64,000 bases of DNA from Gammaproteobacteria bacterium (GTDB taxonomy: Bacteria; Pseudomonadota; Gammaproteobacteria; UBA6429; Thiohalophilaceae), in the NCBI GenBank assembly GCA_029880855.1, contig JAOUNS010000002.1, forward strand, positions 186,001 through 250,000. The letters are read 5' to 3'. The translations under genes were made by a program, and so were the position numbers. Of the stretch, positions 1 to 8,869 are shown in pieces. A model generated the notes under the pieces. It had not been told where the DNA came from, ran no database searches, and saw only the letters and a list, made by a program, of their open reading frames with translations. Numbering within the stretch: the stretch's first letter is position 1; every line of letters begins with the position of its first letter.

Positions 1-140
1 ATGATCCCGTTCACCGGTGCCGCCATTTCCACTCGCTTCGACCAGTGCAGTTTTGCCGGTATATCCAAAGCAAATGCCGTCGTGCTGCTGCCGATGAACA
101 GCAGGCTGATCAAGAAATGGGTCAGGTTATTTTTGGTCAT
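1..140 (-). CDS. Periplasmic adaptor (membrane fusion) protein, N-terminal fragment
   Basis: Only the first 46 codons lie in the window; the gene runs off the left edge. The start ATG (138-140) is followed by a signal peptide ending in TTAFA, then a mature start of about LDIPAKLHWSKR and EMAAPVNGII. A short beta strand leading to a 'xxPVxGxI' motif is what HlyD/RND-type adaptor subunits show at their N terminus. It starts 10 bases after the TolC-like channel gene on the same strand, which supports an efflux adaptor acting with that channel. The substrate is unknown; an RND pump gene would be expected just outside the window. The family call is inference from few residues plus context. Confidence 0.55.
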   Translation of the reverse strand, partial: MTKNNLTHFLISLLFIGSSTTAFALDIPAKLHWSKRVEMAAPVNGI

Positions 141-150
141 GACAGCTCCC

Positions 151-1518
151 TCATGGCGAAGCGCCTGGAGTTGAAGTTTGAGTTTGAGTTGGTGTCGATA
201 CCGGCGTCGGGGTGACGGATGGATCAAGTTGCATCTGGCCGGTCAGTGCTTCCAGTCTTGCCCAGCCAACGGCAATGTTATATTCGGTTTCACGCAGATT
301 ACGTTCCGCTTCGGATACCCGCACCATGGCATCACCCAGATCAGTCTTGATTTCCATTTCATACAGGGCGCGACTGCGATCCAGATAGAGTTCACGATAT
401 TGTGCATTGGCCCGCATACCATCCAGTTTGATACGCAGGTTTTCCAAGTCCAGCCAGGTTTCCAGTACCGCCTGTTGCAATGCAAATTGCCGTTCACGCA
501 GTGCGGCGCGGGCCTGATAAAGTCTGGCCCGGGCGCGGGCGATTTGTGCATCGCTTTCACCACCGGTCGTCAGGGGGATCTCCAGCGTAACACCGGCCCG
601 CCACTTGTCACTGGAACCCAATTCACGGGTATAGGACCAGGCCTCTGCTTGCCCTTGTAATGACGGACTGTAGCGGGCGCGTGCTTCTGTCACGCTTTGT
701 TCCGCTGCCGCCACCTCACGCTGCAATGCCTTGAGCAAGGGATTGTTGTCCAGTGCCTGCTTTTGATAGTTCTCCACTTCATCCAGTTTTCGATCAAGCA
801 GCGGTAACTCGGGTTTGGTGAGTGTATTGGATAGCTGATCGGGGCGATTCAGCGCCTGTGCCAATAAGGCACGCGCACGTCGTTGTTCGTTCTGGCTTTG
901 ATAGCGCAGGTGTCTGATACGCTGGTTCTCCACTTCCTTTTCCAGCACTTCAAGATCAGAAGCCTGTCCCAGCTTGCGCCGTTCACGAGTGCGGTCCATG
1001 GCGATATAGGCCACGGCCATTTCCTCGTTGTAGCGGTAGAATTGCAGATCAGCGAGCATCACATCAAAGTAGCGCCGCATGATTTCGATGCGGCGGCGTT
1101 GTCTGGCGCTGATATAACGGAGTTGACCGGCCGCCAGCCGGTGTTGTGCCGCATTTTCCGCTGCACTGCTGCGGCCAAAATCATACAGATTTTGTTTGGC
1201 GGTGATCCCGTAGCGGTGATCCTCGTTGCCCAGACCGACGACAACATCAGCAGGCTCTACCCAGCGTGCCTGTGCTTCGATTGAAGATTTGAAACCACTG
1301 AGTGATTCGGCAGCCCTGAGGTCCGCCTGTGCATTATCGATGTCGGACTGATAGCGCTGTAATTCAGGCGTCTGCTCATCAGCCAGTTTGAGCGCATATT
1401 CCAGGGTCAGCGGCTCAGGTAACTTGTCAGCGGTTTCCCCGGCCTGTAGTGCAGCGGCAGGCAGCACAAACAACTTGATAACAGCAATGCCGGTAACGGC
1501 CCGCAGCAACCCGCTCAT
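151..1518 (-). CDS. TolC-family outer membrane efflux protein
   Basis: 455 residues, the usual length for TolC-type channels. A signal peptide (about residues 1-26, ending ALQA) is followed by two long alpha-helical repeats rich in Ala, Glu, Gln, Arg and Leu, the pattern of the paired outer-membrane efflux domains that build the trimeric barrel and periplasmic tunnel. Recognisable stretches are LTLEYALKLADEQTPEL at the start of the first half and LEIPLTTGGESDAQIARA in the second. The C-terminal tail is Pro/Thr rich. It would pair with the adaptor that follows it. Two thioredoxin-fold genes precede it in the same operon, with 9 bases to the nearest. Family certain, substrate unknown. Confidence 0.88.
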   Translation of the reverse strand: MSGLLRAVTGIAVIKLFVLPAAALQAGETADKLPEPLTLEYALKLADEQTPELQRYQSDIDNAQADLRAAESLSGFKSSIEAQARWVEPADVVVGLGNEDHRYGITAKQNLYDFGRSSAAENAAQHRLAAGQLRYISARQRRRIEIMRRYFDVMLADLQFYRYNEEMAVAYIAMDRTRERRKLGQASDLEVLEKEVENQRIRHLRYQSQNEQRRARALLAQALNRPDQLSNTLTKPELPLLDRKLDEVENYQKQALDNNPLLKALQREVAAAEQSVTEARARYSPSLQGQAEAWSYTRELGSSDKWRAGVTLEIPLTTGGESDAQIARARARLYQARAALRERQFALQQAVLETWLDLENLRIKLDGMRANAQYRELYLDRSRALYEMEIKTDLGDAMVRVSEAERNLRETEYNIAVGWARLEALTGQMQLDPSVTPTPVSTPTQTQTSTPGASP

Positions 1519-1527
1519 GAATCGTTC

Positions 1528-2055
1528 CTATTTCTTTTGGCCGTGTTCTCTTTTGTAACGGGTGAATTTCATCTTCTTGTAATGTCCATTGACAACAAAG
1601 TCCCCAATCAACATGAATTCATCCACCCCTGCCGTCTTGCCGATATGCTTGTGCACCGGCTTGCCGTCCAAATCAAACAACATGATGACCGGCGTAGCCC
1701 GAACGCGATATTCCTTGAAAGCGAAATCTTTCTGTTTGGTTTGTTTGCCTTTCAGATTAACAATCTCAATATCACCTTCAATATCCACCGCAAAGTTCAA
1801 AAAATGTTTCCGATAGTATTCCTGCACTTCAGGCTGGTTCAGGACATTGTGTTTCATGTAGTGACAAAACGGACATTCATCCATTTCAAAAAAGATCAGT
1901 ATGCCCTGTTTGCCCTGCTGACGGGCGTTGTTCAATTCCTCACGAAAATCACCCCAGGTCTCATTGAAAAAATGTTTATAGGGGTCGCGTGGTTCTGCGG
2001 AAACCGGCAGCGCCGTCACCAATATGAACAGGAATAAAATGCGCAGATGTTTCAT
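1528..2055 (-). CDS. Exported thioredoxin-fold protein with CPFC motif
   Basis: 175 residues. A signal peptide (1-20, ending VSA) directs it to the periplasm. The sequence FFEMDECPFCHYM places a CPFC redox pair at C61 and C64, and RATPVIMLFD carries the cis-proline loop, so this is a thioredoxin-fold oxidoreductase of the SoxW/thioredoxin-2-like type. The C terminus is strongly basic. It likely reduces or oxidises disulfides in exported proteins; the partner is not identifiable. It lies between a TlpA-like lipoprotein (24-base gap) and the TolC-like gene (9-base gap) on one strand, so the three are probably co-transcribed. Confidence 0.8.
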   Translation of the reverse strand: MKHLRILFLFILVTALPVSAEPRDPYKHFFNETWGDFREELNNARQQGKQGILIFFEMDECPFCHYMKHNVLNQPEVQEYYRKHFLNFAVDIEGDIEIVNLKGKQTKQKDFAFKEYRVRATPVIMLFDLDGKPVHKHIGKTAGVDEFMLIGDFVVNGHYKKMKFTRYKREHGQKK

Positions 2056-2078
2056 AATCAGGTCACCTCAACTATCCG

Positions 2079-2573
2079 TTATATTTTTTGTTTGGCGACG
2101 GATTTCTTAAACTCATTAATCGCCTCTTCCAAATCCTGTTGGGTAACGCCCCCGGTTTTGCCGGCCACCATCTCGCCGTTCGGGTCAATCAAAAAGGTGG
2201 TGGGCAGCCCATGGATCATGCCAAATGGTGACGATACACCGGGTTTCGCTTTCAACACCGGATAGGAAATAAAATACTGCTCGACAAAGGATTTTAATTC
2301 CTCCTTGCTTACATCTTCGTGGTTGATGCCCAACACAACGGCATCCTTGTCACGATGCTTTTCATGAAATTCAACCAGTTCGGGGATTTCGTCAAGACAG
2401 GGAGGGCACCAGGTTGCCCAGTAATTCACGACCACCCATTTACCCCGGTAATCAGACAGTTTGTGGAGTTTGCCGTTAAGATCGTAGGCGGAAAATTCGA
2501 TGGGGGTCGCCTGCAGGGAACAGGCCGTGAGCAGCAACAGGCTAAGGATGATGTGTTTCAATTTGGCACTCAT
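2079..2573 (-). CDS. TlpA/ResA-like thioredoxin lipoprotein
   Basis: 164 residues. The N terminus ends in a lipobox (LTAC, Cys18), so the protein is probably lipid-anchored and faces the periplasm. The core is a TlpA/ResA-type thioredoxin: WVVVNYWATWCPPC carries the WCPPC pair (C56, C59), followed by LDEIPEL, and GLPTTFLIDPNGEMV carries the cis-proline and second strand. Family members keep cysteines of cytochromes c or copper centres reduced. It is the first gene of the minus-strand operon leading to the TolC-like channel. The co-occurrence with an efflux channel is less common than a cytochrome maturation context. Confidence 0.85.
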   Translation of the reverse strand: MSAKLKHIILSLLLLTACSLQATPIEFSAYDLNGKLHKLSDYRGKWVVVNYWATWCPPCLDEIPELVEFHEKHRDKDAVVLGINHEDVSKEELKSFVEQYFISYPVLKAKPGVSSPFGMIHGLPTTFLIDPNGEMVAGKTGGVTQQDLEEAINEFKKSVAKQKI

Positions 2574-2721
2574 GGTCGCTTCGACAATTCATTTACCTGA
2601 AAAATTCCCCGTTCATTGCATCCGGGCAAGCCGGCCGCCGGGAAAAAGCCGTTCTCAGCCGCTGAAGGGCGCATTTTACCCGGCCGATCATGACTCTGCA
2701 CCAGTGAAATCTGCTTTATTT

Positions 2722-3834
2722 TTAATCTTTTATTCCCAGCAATCGTTCCTCCAGCAGATCAAAGATTTCTGCCAATGTCAGGACATGGACTTGATTGGCC
2801 AGGATATAGACGCCATCTGCGCCGCGAATAATCAATTCGGCACGCGTCAACCGTTCAAGTTCTGACTGGATGCGTACCGTGCTGAGCTGTTCACCGGCGG
2901 CAATGTCGTTCAGTGTACACCCATCGGGGCCGGCCAGATAGACAAGTCCCAGCACCCTGAACGGCAGTAACAGGGAACGCTGGGCGTGCAGGTCGCCCAA
3001 ACCGCGCTGCATCAGCGCCAGACAGTGGCCCGTCTCCGCCCCGATCAAAATCACCAGCCAGGAGAGATAAATCCAGACCAGCATCAAGGGGACCAGCGCC
3101 ATGGCGCCGTAGATCGTCTCATAGGTGGGGAAGCGGCTTATATATAAGGCAAAACCGCGTTTGGCGATTTCAAACAAGACCGCAGCAACCAGACCGCTGC
3201 TGATTGCATAGCGCCAGGCGACATGGGTATTCGGCACCCAACGGTAAAACGCCGTAAAGGCCAGGAAGGTGGCGGTCAATGGAAACCACGTTAACCAACC
3301 ATCCTGTATGCCATCGGGTAAATGGGTGATGGAAATCAGGTAGGCTGTGATCACAATGCTCGTGCCAACCAGCAACGGGCCGGTCACCACGACGACAAAG
3401 TAGATCAACAGATTAATGACCGTGCGACGGCCCCGCTCTACCTTCCAGATATGGTTCAGGGTCAGATCGATGGTATTGAGGGTCATCATGGCAGTGAACA
3501 GCAGGACAATACTGCTGATACCGGTCAGTTTGCCGGCATTCTCAATAAAACTGAAAAAGGCTTGCACCATGTCCTGTCCGATTTCCGGTGCAAATACCTG
3601 CAGAATAAACAACTGCGCTTCGTGCTGCACTTTGGTGTAGAACGGCAATTTGTGAAACAGGACCAAACCCACCGCCAACAGCGGCACGATGGCCAGCAGT
3701 GTTGTGTAGGTCAGTGCCGCCGTAGCCTGGTGGCAGTGATCGCGACGAAACTGTCGGATTAACAGGTATAGAAAATACCGGCTTTGTTGCAGCAGGTAAT
3801 ATATTTTATCGAGGTTCAGCGGCGGGATTTGCAT
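2722..3834 (-). CDS. YihY/virulence factor BrkB family membrane protein
   Basis: 370 residues from the ATG at 3832-3834, preceded by GGAGCAGGT. A longer reading from a TTG at 3885 would run into a terminator hairpin and is less likely. The protein shows six hydrophobic helices and typical family segments: HQATAALTYTTLLAIVP near the N terminus and GAMALVPLMLVWIYLSW in the second half. A cytosolic C-terminal extension of about 100 residues contains a winged-helix-like segment (LNDIAAGEQLSTVRIQSEL) seen in many gammaproteobacterial members. The E. coli homologue was once called RNase BN, an assignment since dropped; function unknown. Confidence 0.88.
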   Translation of the reverse strand: MQIPPLNLDKIYYLLQQSRYFLYLLIRQFRRDHCHQATAALTYTTLLAIVPLLAVGLVLFHKLPFYTKVQHEAQLFILQVFAPEIGQDMVQAFFSFIENAGKLTGISSIVLLFTAMMTLNTIDLTLNHIWKVERGRRTVINLLIYFVVVVTGPLLVGTSIVITAYLISITHLPDGIQDGWLTWFPLTATFLAFTAFYRWVPNTHVAWRYAISSGLVAAVLFEIAKRGFALYISRFPTYETIYGAMALVPLMLVWIYLSWLVILIGAETGHCLALMQRGLGDLHAQRSLLLPFRVLGLVYLAGPDGCTLNDIAAGEQLSTVRIQSELERLTRAELIIRGADGVYILANQVHVLTLAEIFDLLEERLLGIKD

Positions 3835-3883
3835 ATACCTGCTCCGTCTTATCCACACTATTGTATGGTGTTCCGTCGCAAAC

Positions 3884-3910
3884 AAAAAGGGCTCCTTGCG
3901 GAGCCCTTTT
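3884..3910 (-). terminator. Rho-independent terminator, probably bidirectional
   Basis: A stem of AAAAGGGCTCC and GGAGCCCTTTT with a TTGC loop. It lies downstream of the LysM lipoprotein gene (stop at 3941) on the minus strand, and U-runs on both sides let it work in either direction. It separates that gene from the YihY gene. Confidence 0.85.
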
Positions 3911-3940
3911 ATTGTATCGGTGAAAAAATCTGTTTCGATA

Positions 3941-4366
3941 CTAGCGCAGATAGGCTTTATCTGATTCTTCGACTACACCCAGTGACCAGCGACCACGGGT
4001 CTTGGCATGATTAACTGCGGCGCTGACTTCCGCTTCAGACGGTGAAGCGTTGATATCGAACGTCTGGCCCGGATAGATCAGATCCGCATCCTTGATGCGA
4101 TCACTGTTCGCCTTGTAAATCAACGGCCACTGATAGGGATTGGCATAGATTTCGGAACGACCTGAAATACCCCACAGGCTGTCACCGCGTTCCACCTGAT
4201 ATTGCTTGGTGGTATTCTCAACAACCGGCTGCTCTTCAGGTTGTTTTTGTTCAACCGGTTTTTCAACAGGTGTATCCTTTTGCTCCTGGGTAGTGCTGGT
4301 ACAACCGAACATGAATGCAGCCGTCATTAACAGAGTCGCGAATTTTACTTTGTTCATTATTCTCAT
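3941..4366 (-). CDS. LysM-domain lipoprotein
   Basis: 141 residues from the ATG at 4364-4366, chosen because GAGG lies 7 bases upstream and because it gives a compact signal peptide with a lipobox ending FGC (Cys22). After a linker rich in Glu, Pro, Gln and Val comes one LysM domain (about residues 58-106): YQVERGDSLWGISGR through DADLIYPGQTFDI. LysM binds peptidoglycan glycan chains, so this is an envelope protein tethered to a membrane and touching the cell wall. The C-terminal 35 residues have no recognised domain. It ends at a strong terminator. Confidence 0.87.
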   Translation of the reverse strand: MRIMNKVKFATLLMTAAFMFGCTSTTQEQKDTPVEKPVEQKQPEEQPVVENTTKQYQVERGDSLWGISGRSEIYANPYQWPLIYKANSDRIKDADLIYPGQTFDINASPSEAEVSAAVNHAKTRGRWSLGVVEESDKAYLR

Positions 4367-4570
4367 TAGTATTACCTCATTCACTTGACGTGAATTCCGT
4401 TTAAATCCTGTAGTTGTATTAAATAAATCGAAAGATTGCCGACTTGCACGCACAAACTAACATTCATGCTTTCTGTATGTCAAGGAAGGCCATCACGACG
4501 AATATCGGGTAAATTTATATTCAGTTTAGAAGCTTTTTGTTGCTCTGCAAGTTGACAACACAAAAAATCA

Positions 4571-4882
4571 CTACTTTTTTTGCATATTTATAGCCGTTTG
4601 GCGGGCCTGATTCGCTTCTATTTTCGCTTCCAGTGCATATCCCTTGGCCTGATGATAGTCGCCATTTTCCAGATTTTTTGCGGCGTCATCGAGTAACTGT
4701 CTGGCCCGTGCATACCGGCCGGGAGCGAGTAATTCCGCCTTTACTTCTTTGGCGGCTTGCAGGCTTTGGCGTGCGTTACTCATCTCCTGCACCGGTGCCG
4801 GTACCGCACAGGCCGCAAGCAACAGGCCTGCCAAACAACTTGTCAGTATGTGGATAAAAGCGGATTTGGATGTATTGTTCAT
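4571..4882 (-). CDS. DUF4398-type small lipoprotein
   Basis: 103 residues from the ATG at 4880-4882; an in-frame upstream start at 4993 would leave a non-signal extension and overlap arsC. The signal sequence ends LLAAC, a clear lipobox (Cys25). The mature part is a helical hairpin: MSNARQSLQAAKEVKAELLAP, then YARARQLLDDAAKNLENGDYHQAKGYALEAKIEANQARQ. This spacing of Ala, Leu and Lys/Glu matches the DUF4398 family of periplasmic lipoproteins of unknown role. It is divergent from the arsC-like gene. Confidence 0.75.
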   Translation of the reverse strand: MNNTSKSAFIHILTSCLAGLLLAACAVPAPVQEMSNARQSLQAAKEVKAELLAPGRYARARQLLDDAAKNLENGDYHQAKGYALEAKIEANQARQTAINMQKK

Positions 4883-4992
4883 ATATCCATTGGTATTTGA
4901 AGGATTACCCTGTGCAATCAAGCTATCACCCGGCCTATAGGCTGTCAAGAAAACAATCTGTACAATAGTTCCCTTTATGCAATACAGGCGCA

Positions 4993-6307
<1,315 letters not shown>

Positions 6308-6557
6308 TATCCCACCCTTCACTGTCAACTTGCAATTTTCCCAGTCTGATTGGAATCATCATATTAGTTAGTTCGAGACGAAGTGAAAACTTTGAATACT
6401 GAAATTAATATGATCATTTGGGATGGGATCATTCCCCTTTGACGGCATCATGGGGCGGCCTTCTTTTCGTTTCCTTTTCTTGGCCGGGCAGGAAAAGGAA
6501 CCCGGCTGTCCGTCCGGGTGCGGACATAAAATCCCGTTTGGTCCTTGCGATTCAAAA
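6308..6557. other. Convergent intergenic region with inverted repeat and dispersed element
   Basis: No credible gene lies here; the short ORFs run through repeat sequence. It holds an imperfect inverted repeat (6352-6369 with 6403-6418; core TCATATTA and TAATATGA) and then one copy of a double-hairpin repeat (6452-6532). It separates the plus-strand DUF2069 gene from the minus-strand hda gene, so one of these structures may terminate both transcripts. Confidence 0.55.
6452..6532 (+). repeat. Dispersed double-hairpin repeat, copy 1
   Basis: Starts GGGGCGG and ends CGGACATAAAAT. It contains a pyrimidine/purine hairpin (GTTTCCTTTTCTTG with CAGGAAAAGGAAC) followed by TGTCCG...CGGACA. The second copy at 32859-32940 shares the flanking blocks GAACCCGGCTGTCCGTCCGG and CGGACATAAAAT, while the first hairpin has compensating changes in both arms. 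That pattern is expected of a repeat kept for its folded form. Confidence 0.75.
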
Positions 6558-7238
6558 TCAGAGAAATTCACGCACAAACGGAATGGTGAGTTTTCTTTGC
6601 GCTGCCAGTGAGGCCTTGTCGAGCCGATCCAGTAATTCAAACAGGCTGGCCATATCACGCGGATAGCGCTTGAGAAGAAATTCCGCCACATCATTACCCA
6701 GTTGCAGTCCCCGTTGCGCAGCGCGTTCTTGCAGGAATATCAGCTTGTCTGCATCACCCAGCGTGGCAAGCTGGTAGATCACGCCCCAGTTTAAGCGGGA
6801 TTCCAGATCGGGCAAACCTATCCCCAACTTGCCCGGGGCATGACGTGCGGCGATAACCAGTCGCTTGCCGGCATCGCGCAGACGATTGATGAGATGAAAC
6901 AGGGCAACTTCCCAGTCCGGATCCCCGGCAATGTGTTCCAGCTCATCCAGACAGATCAAATCAAGACTTTCCAGACCATCAAGGATATCCGGTTCATTCA
7001 GCTCGGCATGCCCCAATGGCAGATAGGCGGATGTCAGTCCGTGTATGCCGGCGCGATGACACAGTGCCTGCAGCAGGTGACTCTTGCCGCAGGCCTGTTC
7101 ACCCCAGAGGTAGATATATTGTTCACTGCCATTGCACAGGTTATACAACAGGTTTTCATTGCCGCCGATAATGAAATTTTCCAGCAGCGCGCTGTCGCGC
7201 AATTGCAGGGCAAGTGGTAATTGCTGTAATGATGCCAT
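6558..7238 (-). CDS. hda: DnaA regulatory inactivator Hda
   Basis: 226 residues from the ATG at 7236-7238; upstream in-frame codons are read-through of the permease gene. Hda is a AAA+ protein that, bound to the DNA-loaded beta clamp, stimulates ATP hydrolysis by DnaA and prevents re-initiation. Seen here: QLPLALQLRDSALLENFI (clamp-binding N terminus), a Walker A loop GEQACGKSHLLQAL, Walker B DLICLDELEHI, and an ARHAPGKLGIGLPDLESRLNWG sensor region. It follows the permease gene closely (stop at 7246), as in many gammaproteobacteria. Confidence 0.92.
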   Translation of the reverse strand: MASLQQLPLALQLRDSALLENFIIGGNENLLYNLCNGSEQYIYLWGEQACGKSHLLQALCHRAGIHGLTSAYLPLGHAELNEPDILDGLESLDLICLDELEHIAGDPDWEVALFHLINRLRDAGKRLVIAARHAPGKLGIGLPDLESRLNWGVIYQLATLGDADKLIFLQERAAQRGLQLGNDVAEFLLKRYPRDMASLFELLDRLDKASLAAQRKLTIPFVREFL

Positions 7239-7245
7239 GTTGTCT

Positions 7246-8298
7246 CTATGCGTTGGTATACAGACCGCTGCTGATATAACGTTCATGCAGATAGCGCAGG
7301 ATAACCGCGATGACCGCTGCAACAGGCAAAGCCAGCAGGACACCCACAAAACCAAATAACTGCCCGCCCGCCAATACGGCAAAGATCACAGCAACCGGAT
7401 GCAGGCCGATGCGATCACCGACCAGCAACGGTGTCAGGATCATCCCTTCAATCGCCTGACCGACACCAAAAACGATTGCGACATAAGCGATGTAGACAAA
7501 TTCCTGGTACTGCATGATTGCCGCCAGACCGGCCAGCACGATACCGACGATAAAACCCAGGTAAGGTACAAAACTGATCACCCCGGACAGCACGCCGATC
7601 AGGATACCCAGATCCAGGCCGAGAATGGTCAGACCGATAGAATAGATAAAGGTCAGGCCCAGCATGACCAACAATTGCCCGCGCAGGAAGGCACCCAGTA
7701 CGCTGTCTGATTCGCGGGCCAGTTTTGCGACGATGGGCTGTGAACGGCGTGGAATGAGTTCATTTATACGGGCCACCAGATGATCCCAATCCCGTAACAG
7801 GTAGAAAGTGACAACCGGAATCAACAACAGGTTGGCCATCAGCTCAGCCAGCACCAAACCGGAGCGGGATACCGAGGCGATCATGCCTTTCGCCAGTCCA
7901 CCGGCCGAACTCCAGTAATCCTGGATGGATTTCTTCAGCACATCAAAGCTGATGGATTGTTCCGGCAGCCCCAGCTTCTGGTTAAGCATTGGCAGAAATT
8001 TGTGCTGGATTTGATCGAGATATAAAGGCAGTTTGTGGACAAATATCGAAATCTGCTTTTCGATCAAGGGTACGAATATCAACAGTACCAGCAGCACAAC
8101 CAGCGACAACACACTGAACACAACCGCCACGGCGGCGGTACGCGGCATGCGCGTTTCAAGGCGATCCACCAGCGGATCACCGATATAGGAAAACACGGCG
8201 GCAACCAGGAAGGGGGTCAGAATCGGCGATAAACTGTAGATCAGAAACCCGACCAGCAGTGTAAGAAAAATATACATCCATTTATTCGATTCAGTCAT
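7246..8298 (-). CDS. AI-2E family transporter / PerM-like permease
   Basis: 350 residues from the ATG at 8296-8298, which overlaps the end of pgsA by 8 bases and is therefore translationally coupled to it. About eight hydrophobic helices in the family arrangement: an N-terminal pair, a long amphipathic periplasmic stretch (residues about 80-150), then LANLLLIPVVTFYLLRDWD, GVLSGVISFVPYLGFIVGI, and GQAIEGMILTPLLVGDRIGLHPV. These match the PF01594 family. Some members export autoinducer-2 or act as ion antiporters; the substrate here is unknown. Confidence 0.9.
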   Translation of the reverse strand: MTESNKWMYIFLTLLVGFLIYSLSPILTPFLVAAVFSYIGDPLVDRLETRMPRTAAVAVVFSVLSLVVLLVLLIFVPLIEKQISIFVHKLPLYLDQIQHKFLPMLNQKLGLPEQSISFDVLKKSIQDYWSSAGGLAKGMIASVSRSGLVLAELMANLLLIPVVTFYLLRDWDHLVARINELIPRRSQPIVAKLARESDSVLGAFLRGQLLVMLGLTFIYSIGLTILGLDLGILIGVLSGVISFVPYLGFIVGIVLAGLAAIMQYQEFVYIAYVAIVFGVGQAIEGMILTPLLVGDRIGLHPVAVIFAVLAGGQLFGFVGVLLALPVAAVIAVILRYLHERYISSGLYTNA

Positions 8299-8869
8299 GT
8301 TGTCCCTCACTCTTGTTGGCAGCCATGGCGCGCTTGCTCCATTCACGAACATAGACTGCGCCACTTAATATTGTTGAGATATAAACCGCCACTATCAGCA
8401 GATCCAGCAACACATGATGGATCAATTGTGACAACGGCAGGTTGGATAATTCGAAAATCACCAGTACTACCAGCAACATCTGGAACGCGGTATTTACCCG
8501 ACTGATATAAACCGTCTCGATTTCCACTTTGGCGATGAACAAATGGTAACTGGCAGCGCCCAGTACAATGATCAGATCACGGGCAATGACCAGCATAACC
8601 AGTGCCGACGGCAAATGCCCCAACCACCCCAGGATCAGAAAACTGCTGACCAGCAGCAGCTTGTCGCCGATTGGGTCAAGCAATGCGCCCAATTTACTTT
8701 GCCAGTTAAAACGCCGCGCCAGTATGCCGTCCGCCGCATCGGTTGCACCTGCCACACCAAACATGAAAAATGCCAGGGCGTACTCTTCAGTGGCCAGCAT
8801 ATATGCCGTGGGGGCAACCAGCAATATACGAATAAAGCTGATAATGTTGGGAATGTCGCGCGCTTTCAC
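8291..8869 (-). CDS. pgsA: CDP-diacylglycerol--glycerol-3-phosphate 3-phosphatidyltransferase family
   Basis: 192 residues. The CDP-alcohol phosphotransferase signature DGx2ARx8Gx3Dx3D is intact: DGILARRFNWQSKLGALLDPIGDK. The enzyme makes phosphatidylglycerol-phosphate from CDP-diacylglycerol and glycerol-3-phosphate in the inner membrane, the committed step to phosphatidylglycerol and cardiolipin. Hydrophobic helices surround the motif. Start MKARDIPNIISFIRILL is typical for PgsA. The family also contains cardiolipin and phosphatidylserine synthases, so the exact alcohol is inferred from length and context. It overlaps the DUF2066 gene by 4 bases. Confidence 0.87.
   Translation of the reverse strand: MKARDIPNIISFIRILLVAPTAYMLATEEYALAFFMFGVAGATDAADGILARRFNWQSKLGALLDPIGDKLLLVSSFLILGWLGHLPSALVMLVIARDLIIVLGAASYHLFIAKVEIETVYISRVNTAFQMLLVVLVIFELSNLPLSQLIHHVLLDLLIVAVYISTILSGAVYVREWSKRAMAANKSEGQHD

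Noticed and set aside
3835-3885. Longer start of the YihY gene at a TTG
   Set aside because: It would begin against the terminator hairpin; the ATG at 3832-3834 has a good ribosome site.
6423-6694. Small open frames on both strands over the repeat
   Set aside because: They read through the double-hairpin repeat and the 3' end of hda; low-complexity translations.
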